In this document: one piece after another, positions 34,471 to 42,352 of the stretch
How the letters are laid out: each line of letters opens with the position of its first letter
Position numbering within the stretch: position 1 is the stretch's first letter
Source: Vreelandella glaciei
GTDB taxonomy: Bacteria; Pseudomonadota; Gammaproteobacteria; Pseudomonadales; Halomonadaceae
Direction: 5' to 3'
DNA: 64,000 bases
NCBI RefSeq assembly: GCF_013415125.1
Contig: NZ_JACCDE010000008.1
Span: forward strand, 62,001 to 126,000
Translations under genes and position numbers: made by a program
The notes under the pieces: model-generated
The model's input: the letters and a program-made list of their open reading frames with translations, nothing else
What the model was told of the DNA's origin: nothing
Database searches by the model: none

Positions 34471-35733
34471 TTAATTGCCAGACCAGCCCAACATAATCGG
34501 CACGTAAACCACTAACAGCAGCACCCCGATCAGCCCCAGCAGGTAAGGGATGATCGCCCGAGTAATGCGCTCCAGTGGTAGCTGGGTGATCGAAGACGCC
34601 ACATAGAGGTTGATCGCCACCGGCGGGGTAATCATGCCGATGGAGAGCCCCACCACGATAATCAAACCAAAGTGGATCGGATCAATCCCCAACTGCAGCA
34701 CCAGCGGTAGCAGCACCGGTGTGAGGATAATCAGCGCACTGGCGGTTTCAATAAACACCCCGGTGAGCAGAATAATTCCCACGATCAGCAGCATAATCAC
34801 ATAAGGGTTGGTAGACAGCGACAGTACGGCCTGAGCAATCGCCCCCGGCACCTGCCAGCTAGACAGCGTCCAACTCAATACCGCCGACATGGCAATCACC
34901 AGCATAATCACCGCGGTGGTCATCGCCGAACGGATCAGCAGCTTATACACCTGCGGAAAGGTCAGGTCACGGTAGACAAACAGCGACACCAGCATGGCGT
35001 AGTTCACCGCCACGACCGCCGCTTCCGACGGGGTGAATATTCCCGAGAAGATACCACCCAGGATAATCACCGGCGTCATCAACCCCCAGCTGGCATCTTT
35101 AAAGGTATGCCAGATGGTGGCCAGCGAGAGCGGTGTACCCTTGGGGTATTGGCGCTTATACGCCTGAGCAATGGCAATGGCCATTAACCCTAGCCCCATC
35201 GCCAAACCCGGCAAAAAACCGTTTAAAAACAGCTTGGAAACGGACTGCTGGGCGATCACCGCGTAGATGATCATCGGCACCGAGGGCGGAATCACCACCC
35301 CGATGGTGCCGCTGGCGGCGATCAGGCTGGCCGCCGAGGCCGGGTCATAGCCTTTACGCTTGAGCTCCGGCACCAGGCTGGAACCCACCGCTGCGGTGGT
35401 CGCGGCGCCAGAGCCGGAGATGGCCGCAAAGAACATGCCCGCCATCACCGAGACCACCGACAGCCCGCCACGCATAAAACCGACCAAAGAATCGGCAAAG
35501 CTGACCAGCTTTTCGCTCACCTTACCCTGGGCCATTAAATCCCCAGCGAGGATAAACATCGGGATAGCCACCAGGGCAAAGGAGTTGATGCCCTGGAACA
35601 TCTGCTGGGTGACCACCATCAGTGGCACGCCGGATTGATACAGCGCATAGAGCGTGCTGGCGCCAATCGCAAAGGCAATCGGCACGCCCAACAGCATAAA
35701 CAGGAAGAACAGCCCAAACAGCAGCAGCGTCAT
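34471..35733 (-). CDS. TRAP transporter large permease subunit (DctM)
   Basis: This inner-membrane carrier (420 aa) has about 12 segments. It opens MTLLLFGLFFLFMLLGVPIAFAIGAS and carries GSGAATTAAVGSSLVPELKRKGYD and VVGLSIGMITPPVAINLYV, both standard for DctM. It overlaps the DctQ stop by four bases and is last in dctPQM. Confidence 0.94.
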   Translation of the reverse strand: MTLLLFGLFFLFMLLGVPIAFAIGASTLYALYQSGVPLMVVTQQMFQGINSFALVAIPMFILAGDLMAQGKVSEKLVSFADSLVGFMRGGLSVVSVMAGMFFAAISGSGAATTAAVGSSLVPELKRKGYDPASAASLIAASGTIGVVIPPSVPMIIYAVIAQQSVSKLFLNGFLPGLAMGLGLMAIAIAQAYKRQYPKGTPLSLATIWHTFKDASWGLMTPVIILGGIFSGIFTPSEAAVVAVNYAMLVSLFVYRDLTFPQVYKLLIRSAMTTAVIMLVIAMSAVLSWTLSSWQVPGAIAQAVLSLSTNPYVIMLLIVGIILLTGVFIETASALIILTPVLLPLVLQLGIDPIHFGLIIVVGLSIGMITPPVAINLYVASSITQLPLERITRAIIPYLLGLIGVLLLVVYVPIMLGWSGN

Positions 35734-36254
35734 AGCGACTCCTCCTGGGGCTGGGAGGTTTCGCCGTTAATCAGCAGCTCGATGATATCGACCAGCGCAT
35801 ACCAGGCCATAATCGCCGCACAGATTGGCATTACCGCGTAAACATAGGTCATCGACAGCCGCAGCGAGGCGGATTTCTGAAAGCTTTGTACCTGCATATA
35901 GCGGTAGCCGATCACAATCAGCGCGATCATAAACGCCAGCACAATCAGCAGGGCGGCAAGCCGGGCTAGCTGGCGCAGTCGGCCGGGCAGGGCATCGACC
36001 ACAAAGGTCACGGCGATATGCCGCCCACGCTGGAATGCCAGAGTGCCCGCTAAGAAGGTGATCCACACCAGCAGAAAGCGGGCGACCTCTTCCGTCCAGC
36101 CGACGGCGGTGAATAGCACACGAGAGACGATCTGCAGGGTAATCACCCCAATCAGCGCCGCCATGCCCGCAAAGACCACGGGCTGTAGAATGGCGTCCAG
36201 AAAGCGTTCAGAACGCTGTAGCAGCGTTACCAATGGATGCGTGTGAGTGGGCAC
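35730..36254 (-). CDS. TRAP transporter small permease subunit (DctQ)
   Basis: This is a four-segment membrane protein (174 aa). VGWTEEVARFLLVWITFLAG is the DctQ signature and RGRHIAVTFVVDALPG follows. It lies directly between the binding protein and DctM genes with no spacer. Confidence 0.92.
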   Translation of the reverse strand: MPTHTHPLVTLLQRSERFLDAILQPVVFAGMAALIGVITLQIVSRVLFTAVGWTEEVARFLLVWITFLAGTLAFQRGRHIAVTFVVDALPGRLRQLARLAALLIVLAFMIALIVIGYRYMQVQSFQKSASLRLSMTYVYAVMPICAAIMAWYALVDIIELLINGETSQPQEESL

Positions 36255-37292
36255 TTACTTCACTTCCTCCTGAATGCGTTGCAGGTAGTCGCCGAACTGG
36301 TCACCGTACTTCTCATACACCGGCGCAACGGCTTCCTGGAAGGCGGCGATATCGGGCGACTCATTTATTTCCATGCCTGCCTCAGCCAGTTCGGCTAACT
36401 GCTCGGCTTCCATGATGGCATTTTGTTCTCTGGCATAGCTAGCAGCTTCGCTGGCGGCATCGAGTACGATCTCCTGAACTTCCTCTTGCAGGCCGTTCCA
36501 GGCGGGTAAGCTCATAATGAAAATCGCTGGCGCATAGATATGCCGCGTCATGGTGAGGTAGCCCTGGGTTTCCGCCAGGTTAAAGGCATGGATGGCGTTA
36601 ACCGGGTTTTCCTGACCATCAATCGTGCCTTGTTGCAGGGCGGTCAGCGCTTCTGTCCACGCCATGGGCACGGCATTGGCGCCGAGTTCGCGGAACGTAT
36701 CCACATAGACCTCATTCTCGATGACGCGCAGTGTCAGGCCTTCGAGATCCTGGGGCGCATTAATCGCGTGCTGACTATTGGTGATATTGCGAAAGCCGCG
36801 CTCAGCAAATGCCAGCCCTTTAAGGTTCACATCCTCTAATTTACCCAGTATCTCCTGGCCGATCTCGCCATCCAGCACCGAGTAGGCAGATTCGGCGGAA
36901 GGGAAGAGGAAAGGCAGCTCAAACACTGAGAACTCATCAACGAAGTTGGCCACGGGCCCGTTGGTGATCACGCCCATATCGACAGTGCCGATCTGCATGC
37001 CTTCCAGAATGGTGCGCTCGTCTCCCAGAGAAGCGTTGGGGAAGATCTCGACAGAGACCGCACCGTCGGTCTGTTCGCTGACTAACTGCTGAAAGCGCTC
37101 GGCGGCGATATGGTAAGTATCTTCTGTATTCACCACGGTCGCTAAGCGCAGATTGGTAGGGGTTATTTCCTCGGCGTGGGCCATGAGCGGTAAACCAAGC
37201 AGGCCAGCGCATAGCAATGACAATTTTAACTGTTTGAATTTGCTTGTATTACAGGATGCGGCGTGAGCGGTGAAGCGGGCGTTGTGATTCAC
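36255..37292 (-). CDS. TRAP transporter substrate-binding protein (DctP family), paralogue 1
   Basis: This periplasmic receptor (345 aa) starts with GTG 37292, which has AGGAG at proper distance, and has a long signal peptide ending in LMAHA. NLRLATVVNTEDTYHIAAERF, EGMQIGTVDMGVITNGPVA and the Arg motif LTLRVIENEVYVDTF are visible. It is strikingly similar to the product at 39959-40954 through its whole length, so the two arose by duplication. The neighbouring FAD-dependent 2-hydroxyacid dehydrogenase suggests a hydroxyacid such as lactate or glycolate as substrate. Confidence 0.93.
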   Translation of the reverse strand: MNHNARFTAHAASCNTSKFKQLKLSLLCAGLLGLPLMAHAEEITPTNLRLATVVNTEDTYHIAAERFQQLVSEQTDGAVSVEIFPNASLGDERTILEGMQIGTVDMGVITNGPVANFVDEFSVFELPFLFPSAESAYSVLDGEIGQEILGKLEDVNLKGLAFAERGFRNITNSQHAINAPQDLEGLTLRVIENEVYVDTFRELGANAVPMAWTEALTALQQGTIDGQENPVNAIHAFNLAETQGYLTMTRHIYAPAIFIMSLPAWNGLQEEVQEIVLDAASEAASYAREQNAIMEAEQLAELAEAGMEINESPDIAAFQEAVAPVYEKYGDQFGDYLQRIQEEVK

Positions 37293-37560
37293 ATTATCTC
37301 CTAGTGGTGGCTGTTCTTATTATCTTATTGGGCTTCATCTATATCACATCGAACTAACAGGGCAAATTACTTATTTTCATTCCACTATTCGCGATAATAA
37401 TCCAAAAAATCTTTATAGATCTGGGGCTTGAGAGTGGTGATGGTTAGCGCTAGCCTGCAAGCATTACGATTGATTAAACGCCTTGGAAGGCAATTGTAAG
37501 GCTTAGTCGGTGGTTAAGTCTTACTAACCATGGCAACGCCAGCTAAAACAGGAATAACCA

Positions 37561-38952
37561 ATGGATAAGTTGCTTAACGACCTAGTAGCGGTAGTCGGCC
37601 CAGAAGGCGTGCTGCTCGGTGAAGATGTCTCCCAGCGTAGCGTCGACTGGTTTACCGGGGCGCCCTGTCGTGCCAAGGCCATTGTAAGGCCCCGCAACAC
37701 CGAACAGCTCAGCCGGGTGATGGCCTTATGCTACCAGGCCGACCAGTTGGTAGTGACCCATGGCGGCATGACCGGCATTGTGCACGGTGGGGAAGCCAGC
37801 CCCGAGGAACTGGTGGTTTCCCTGGAACTAATGAACCAGATCGAAGAGGTCGACCTGGTTGGCTCTACGATTCAGGTTCAGGCCGGGGTGACACTCCAGC
37901 GTGTGCAGGAAGCCGCGGCGGAGATCGATATGCAGTTTCCGCTCGATCTTGGCGCCCGGGGATCGTGCACCATTGGCGGCAATATCGCCACCAATGCGGG
38001 CGGCATAAGGGTCATTCGCTACGGCATGATGCGCCAGCAAGTGCTGGGGCTGGAAGCCGTACTCAGCGACGGCACCGTGGTAAGCTCGCTGAACAAAATG
38101 CTCAAGAATAACGCTGGCTACGACCTCAAACAGCTATTTATCGGTAGCGAAGGCACGTTGGGTATCGTCACCCGTGCAGTACTCCGGTTGCAGCCACATA
38201 TGCCCAGCGAACAAACCGCACTGGTCGCGGTGCCCTCCTTCGAGGCCTTGACCCAGCTGTTACGCAGGGTCTCCCAAGAGCTCGCCAATAGCCTTAGCGC
38301 CTTCGAGGCGTTGTGGAATAGTCACTACAAGTTAGTGACCACCGAGAGCGGCAAGCACGTGCCCCCGTTGGCCGACGACTCGCCTTTCTACGCGATCATC
38401 GAAACCCTGGGGCTAGATGACGCCCAGGATGCGGCGCATTTCTCAGAGATTCTGCAAAAGGCGATGGAAGACGGCTTGATCACCGATGCCGTGCTGGCCA
38501 GTTCCGGTGCCCAGCGCCAGGGCATCTGGGCGATCCGAGAGGATATCGAAGTGCTGGTGCACCAGCTGAAGCCGATGTTCTCCTATGATATCAGCCTGCC
38601 GATTCCGCATATGGACGCGTACGTCGATACCCTGGAGCAAAACCTCAAGGCGCAGTTTCCGCAAACCGGTAAAATGATTGTGTTTGGTCATCTGGGCGAT
38701 GGCAACCTGCACATCATGATCACGGTGCGCGACGACAGCCCGCAAAGCCGCCGCCAGGTTGAGCAGTTGGTATACTCCCCCCTACAAGCGTACGGCGGCT
38801 CGATCTCTGCCGAACACGGCATTGGGCTCGAAAAGCGCGACTACCTGAGCATTTCCCGCACCAGCGAAGAGATCGCTTTAATGAAGCGTATGAAAGTCGC
38901 TCTTGATCCCAAGCTGCTGTTGAACCGCGGCAAAGTCGTGGCGGTGGAGTGA
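37561..38952 (+). CDS. FAD-linked 2-hydroxyacid dehydrogenase (GlcD/D-lactate dehydrogenase type)
   Basis: This flavoenzyme (463 aa) of the FAD-binding-4/FAD-oxidase-C family oxidises a D-2-hydroxyacid (D-lactate, glycolate or 2-hydroxyglutarate) to the 2-oxoacid. The FAD domain shows THGGMTGIVHGGE and DLGARGSCTIGGNIATNAGG; the C-terminal domain shows the metal/substrate motif FGHLGDGNLH and SAEHGIGLEKR. Standard length. AGGAATAACC precedes the ATG. It is divergent from dctPQM and convergent with the LysR gene, which together with the duplicated receptors suggests one hydroxyacid-use locus. Confidence 0.88.
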   Translation: MDKLLNDLVAVVGPEGVLLGEDVSQRSVDWFTGAPCRAKAIVRPRNTEQLSRVMALCYQADQLVVTHGGMTGIVHGGEASPEELVVSLELMNQIEEVDLVGSTIQVQAGVTLQRVQEAAAEIDMQFPLDLGARGSCTIGGNIATNAGGIRVIRYGMMRQQVLGLEAVLSDGTVVSSLNKMLKNNAGYDLKQLFIGSEGTLGIVTRAVLRLQPHMPSEQTALVAVPSFEALTQLLRRVSQELANSLSAFEALWNSHYKLVTTESGKHVPPLADDSPFYAIIETLGLDDAQDAAHFSEILQKAMEDGLITDAVLASSGAQRQGIWAIREDIEVLVHQLKPMFSYDISLPIPHMDAYVDTLEQNLKAQFPQTGKMIVFGHLGDGNLHIMITVRDDSPQSRRQVEQLVYSPLQAYGGSISAEHGIGLEKRDYLSISRTSEEIALMKRMKVALDPKLLLNRGKVVAVE

Positions 38953-38966
38953 GTTTGGCTATTTGA

Positions 38967-39932
38967 TTAAGGGGCGCCCAGGGCGGAGGGGGCGGGTGTT
39001 ATCAGCTCCCTGGTGAGGTGCCGTAACCAGTGGATGCCTGCATCGTGATCCTTGCGTTCATCCCAGCACAGGCAGACCTTGAACGCTGGGACATCCAGGG
39101 GCAGGGCGTAGAACTTCAGGCTATTGTTGCGGCAAATGACCCTGGCGGCGCTCTCTGTGACCACGCAGAGCAGCGTTGTGGAGGCCAATATTTCCTGCAG
39201 CGGATTAATATAGGGCGTCTTGGCGACGATTTTGCGCTCCAACCCTAGTTCCCGCAGCTTTTCATTGATGAGCAGCGGGCTGTCCTCGCGATGGGATAAA
39301 GCCACTTGCGGGGAGTTTAAAAACGCCTGAAGGCTAATGGTGCTGCCCTCGCCATGAAAAGTCGCATCGCCCACACAGCCAATCACATCGTCAAACAGGT
39401 ACTCATGATGCGCGGTGAGCGGCAAGGTTTCGAGCTGCACCACCGCCAGGTCGATATCGTGCTCTTGAAGGACTTGTTGGGCGCCTTCCGCGCTGGCGAT
39501 GCGCGTGGAGAGCATGTTGAAACACACATCGGGCGCGTGCTCCAAACAGTGCTGGATCAGTTTGGGTTGCAGCTGCTGGCTGACATAGTCCACCAAACTG
39601 ACACGAAACTCCCGCTTTGATGTGGCGGGAGAAAACTCGTTAGTGCTGTGAACGGCCTGGTCAAGGTAGAACAGCCCTTTGGCCACCGCGGCGTCCATCT
39701 GCCGGGCGAGCGGGGTGGGCTGCATGCCGTCCAACGTCTTGATGAACAGCGGGTCGTCCATTAACAGGCGCAACTTTTTCAGCGAGTGGCTGACCGCCGG
39801 TTGCGTCAGGCAGAGCGCCTCAGCGGTCAGCGTTAAACTCCGTTTCCAATACAGCGTGTGAAAGACCAATAGTAAATTGAGATTTACCTTATTGAGTCTG
39901 TTCGCCAGCTTAAGATGGGCGGTGTCAGCCAT
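38967..39932 (-). CDS. LysR-family transcriptional regulator
   Basis: This regulator (321 aa) has an N-terminal helix-turn-helix (LTLTAEALCLTQPAVSHSLKKLR, residues 33-55) and a C-terminal periplasmic-binding-protein-like effector domain. NVNLNLLLVFHTLY-type opening (here KVNLNLLLVFHTLYW) is that of the NodD/LeuO-like group. It lies 26 bases downstream of the second DctP gene on the same strand, and ends 14 bases from the convergent dehydrogenase. Confidence 0.9.
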   Translation of the reverse strand: MADTAHLKLANRLNKVNLNLLLVFHTLYWKRSLTLTAEALCLTQPAVSHSLKKLRLLMDDPLFIKTLDGMQPTPLARQMDAAVAKGLFYLDQAVHSTNEFSPATSKREFRVSLVDYVSQQLQPKLIQHCLEHAPDVCFNMLSTRIASAEGAQQVLQEHDIDLAVVQLETLPLTAHHEYLFDDVIGCVGDATFHGEGSTISLQAFLNSPQVALSHREDSPLLINEKLRELGLERKIVAKTPYINPLQEILASTTLLCVVTESAARVICRNNSLKFYALPLDVPAFKVCLCWDERKDHDAGIHWLRHLTRELITPAPSALGAP

Positions 39933-39958
39933 CAGGCGATTCTCTTGTATTAGGCGCG

Positions 39959-40954
39959 TTACTTGAGTGCCTCCTGGATGCGCGGCAGGTAATCACCGAA
40001 CTGCTCGCCGTACTTCTCATACACGGGTACAACGGCGGCTTGGAAAGCTTCCATATCCGGCGTGTCGTTGATCTCCATGCCGGCATCGCGCAGGGCCTGC
40101 AACTGCTCGCTCTCCATCTCCGCGTTCACCTGACGTTCATACTCCGCTGCTTCCTGGGCGGCCGCTAGCAACACTTCCTGTGCGTTTTCAGGCAACTGGC
40201 TCCAGGCGGGCATACCCATGACAAAAATCGCCGGGGCGTAGGTGTGGCGGGAAAGGGTCATGTAGTTCTGGGTTTCATCCAGGTTGAACGAGTGAATCAC
40301 GTTCACCGGGTTCTCCTGGCCGTCGATGGTGCCCTGCTGCATGGCGGTGAGCGCTTCTGTCCACGCCATGGGGATGGCGTTGGCACCCAGCTCGCGGAAG
40401 GTATCGGTATAGACCGGGTTTTCCATTACGCGAATGCGCAGGCCGTCCAGATCTTCCGGTGAGTTTACCGCCCGCTCGCTGTTGGTCAGGTTGCGGAAAC
40501 CGCGCTCGGCGTAGGCCATGCCTTTCAGGTTCACCTCGGAAAGCTTATCGAGCAGTTCCTGGCCAATCGGGCCATCGAGCACTGCGTAAGCGGCTTCCGG
40601 GGAGGGGAACAGGAACGGCAGCTCGAACACCGCCATCTCTTCCACAAAGTTAGCCACCGGGCCGTTGGTAATCACGCCCATATCCACCGTGCCGATCTGC
40701 ATGCCTTCCAGCAGCGTGCGTTCGTCACCCAGGGTGGCGTTGGGGTAGATCTCGATATCCACCTTGCCCTCGGTGCGCTCTTCGACCAGCTCTTCAAACT
40801 TGGTGGCGGCAATGTGGAAGCCATCCTGCTCATTGACCACGTGGGCCAGGCGCAGGGTGACAGGATCCATATCCGCAAAATCAGCGGCGTTCGCGGCGCC
40901 CACAAGCGCCAGTGAGATGCCCAGAGCCAGCGTGCTACGTGCAAATGTTTTCAT
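39959..40954 (-). CDS. TRAP substrate-binding protein (DctP family), orphan paralogue 2
   Basis: This periplasmic receptor (331 aa) has a signal peptide ending GAANAA. Block after block equals paralogue 1 (LEGMQIGTVDMGVITNGPVA, DTFRELGANAIPMAWTEALT, YEKYGEQFGDYLPRIQE). No DctQ or DctM gene follows; the next gene is LysR. It either shares the membrane subunits encoded at 34471-36254 or acts as a sensor-type receptor. Confidence 0.93.
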   Translation of the reverse strand: MKTFARSTLALGISLALVGAANAADFADMDPVTLRLAHVVNEQDGFHIAATKFEELVEERTEGKVDIEIYPNATLGDERTLLEGMQIGTVDMGVITNGPVANFVEEMAVFELPFLFPSPEAAYAVLDGPIGQELLDKLSEVNLKGMAYAERGFRNLTNSERAVNSPEDLDGLRIRVMENPVYTDTFRELGANAIPMAWTEALTAMQQGTIDGQENPVNVIHSFNLDETQNYMTLSRHTYAPAIFVMGMPAWSQLPENAQEVLLAAAQEAAEYERQVNAEMESEQLQALRDAGMEINDTPDMEAFQAAVVPVYEKYGEQFGDYLPRIQEALK

Positions 40955-41056
40955 ATTATTGTGTTCCCAATCGATAAAGGTGCAGAAGTGCTCTCAAAGC
41001 ATGCACCACCGCGGGGAAAACGGTCAATTGACCAAAGGACTCAAGCGCCATACGGC

Positions 41057-41085
41057 TGGACACAGCGCCCCTGCACAGTTACGAT
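41057..41085 (+). promoter_or_regulatory. Promoter of tRNA-Arg
   Basis: TGGACA (41057-41062) and TACGAT (41080-41085) with a 17-base spacer place the transcription start a few bases before the mature tRNA 5' end. Confidence 0.6.
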
Positions 41086-41097
41086 ACGCACCCACAA

Positions 41098-41174
41098 GCG
41101 CCCGTAGCTCAGTTGGATAGAGTATCGGCCTCCGAAGCCGAGGGTCGCAGGTTCAAATCCTGCCGGGCGCGCCA
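41098..41174 (+). tRNA. tRNA-Arg (anticodon CCG)
   Basis: A 77-nt cloverleaf: acceptor GCGCCCG/CGGGCGC with discriminator G and encoded CCA (41172-41174), D-loop AGCTCAGTTGGATAGAG, anticodon stem TCGGC/GCCGA with loop CTCCGAA (anticodon CCG, reading CGG), T-arm GGTTCAAATCC. All stems pair. Confidence 0.97.
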
Positions 41175-41183
41175 AACATCAGA

Positions 41184-41218
41184 AAAGGGGCCTACGAGAA
41201 ATCGTGGGCCCTTTTTTT
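41184..41218 (+). terminator. Terminator of tRNA-Arg
   Basis: A 13-14-bp stem with two G-T pairs and a GAAA loop, ending in seven T residues (41212-41218), lies just after the tRNA. Confidence 0.88.
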
Positions 41219-41261
41219 GTTTGGCTGCTTTCGGCCAGGAGCTATCTTTTAGTCGTCTCTG

Positions 41262-41364
41262 ATATAACTCCGAAGCTCAGTTGCCGCGGGAGCAACCGAA
41301 GGCTGCGGAGGGAAGCCAAAGCGCGGCAGCGCTTTGGGCGGTCAACTGCAGCGATATGTTGGGC
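41262..41364 (-). other. attC site downstream of the TIR gene
   Basis: On the minus strand it begins GCCCAAC (41364-41358, consensus RYYYAAC) five bases after the TIR stop codon and ends GTTATAT (41268-41262). The inner parts pair as AAC-N9-CAGTTG on each side (41266-41286 and 41342-41360), giving the R-spacer-L layout of integron recombination sites. The final R' box is degenerate. It marks the tRNA-proximal end of a cassette array. Confidence 0.68.
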
Positions 41365-41368
41365 CTTT

Positions 41369-42313
41369 TCACTGGAGCGGACGGATAAATAGACTCCAAA
41401 GATGTTCCGCCACTCCTTGTTGGGAAAGTGCTTCATCCGCGCGGTTCTCAAACGACTGCATGCCCATGGGCGCAAGCGCGAGCGAGTATCCGTCATCAAC
41501 AACGGAGATCATCTCGTTAAAACTATTGCGGCTATTGTCGTCTGAGTTCGAATAACAAATCCCATGGCCACCAAGCGTGCCGCCAAACCAAATAGAACAT
41601 GTAGCAGCGCGAGTCCCAGATGAGTAGATTGAACCGGTAAAACGCGTGTTATCAATGCGCTTAAACCGCGCTTGAATTTGCGAATTCCTTTGCTCGAGTT
41701 CTTCCAAAGAGCCAGCGAAGAAGCGCGCTATATATTCGTAGCTATCTTCTAGAAATTCGTCTTTTTCGTGATCATTGAAGCTTCGCTTGATCGCAAGATT
41801 ACTCGATCTAGGTTTCGTCATCGGAGACCTCGTCGGCTCAGACGTTTCAGTATCAGGCTCAGTTGAGAGTTGACGTGGTCGAGCTTCTATGGCTTCGCGA
41901 ATATCTTTAGTGATTATTGAAAATGCTTCTTGAGCATTACCGTGCATTGAAACTGGTTTCCCATCGGTTGGTGTCGCACGTAGATGGCCGAATGGAGCCG
42001 AATGCCAGTCGCACGGATGTAAGATTACCGGGATGACAACCGCTAAACCGCCATTGTGCTTCTCGATAGCATGGTTCATCTCCGTGTCGTAGCAATAATC
42101 AGACGCGAGAAAGTTAGCGCTAACGAGGAGAAGAATAATTTCCGCTTCCTCCAACTCTTGGCTAATCGTTCGATGTATATCGGTACCCGCTGAGATTCTC
42201 CGATCGTGCCATGCCGTGATACGCCCCTGACGCTTCAACAATGCAAGATGAGTTTCTAGCTCATTACGCATAGCCTCATCTTTATGCGAATATGAGAAAA
42301 ACAAGGTCGTCAT
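41369..42313 (-). CDS. TIR-domain protein in a gene cassette
   Basis: This 314-aa protein has an N-terminal TIR domain (residues 1-135) starting FFSYSHKDE, with LLLVSANFLAS and YDTEMNHAI; Glu78 occupies the place of the catalytic Glu of NAD-cleaving TIRs. After a polar linker (140-170), a conserved-looking C-terminal domain (about 175-310) has a coiled helix FFAGSLEELEQRNSQIQARF and a beta region with Gly-rich SIWFGGTLGGHGICYSNS. There is no signal peptide. Bacterial TIR proteins are often NAD-depleting defence effectors; that role is inferred. It lies 39 bases downstream of the DUF4209 gene and both are between attC sites. GAGG lies upstream of the ATG. Confidence 0.85.
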   Translation of the reverse strand: MTTLFFSYSHKDEAMRNELETHLALLKRQGRITAWHDRRISAGTDIHRTISQELEEAEIILLLVSANFLASDYCYDTEMNHAIEKHNGGLAVVIPVILHPCDWHSAPFGHLRATPTDGKPVSMHGNAQEAFSIITKDIREAIEARPRQLSTEPDTETSEPTRSPMTKPRSSNLAIKRSFNDHEKDEFLEDSYEYIARFFAGSLEELEQRNSQIQARFKRIDNTRFTGSIYSSGTRAATCSIWFGGTLGGHGICYSNSDDNSRNSFNEMISVVDDGYSLALAPMGMQSFENRADEALSQQGVAEHLWSLFIRPLQ

Positions 42314-42352
42314 CAGTCTATCCTCGTCTTTAAGGTCCAGCGCCGCGCTCTG

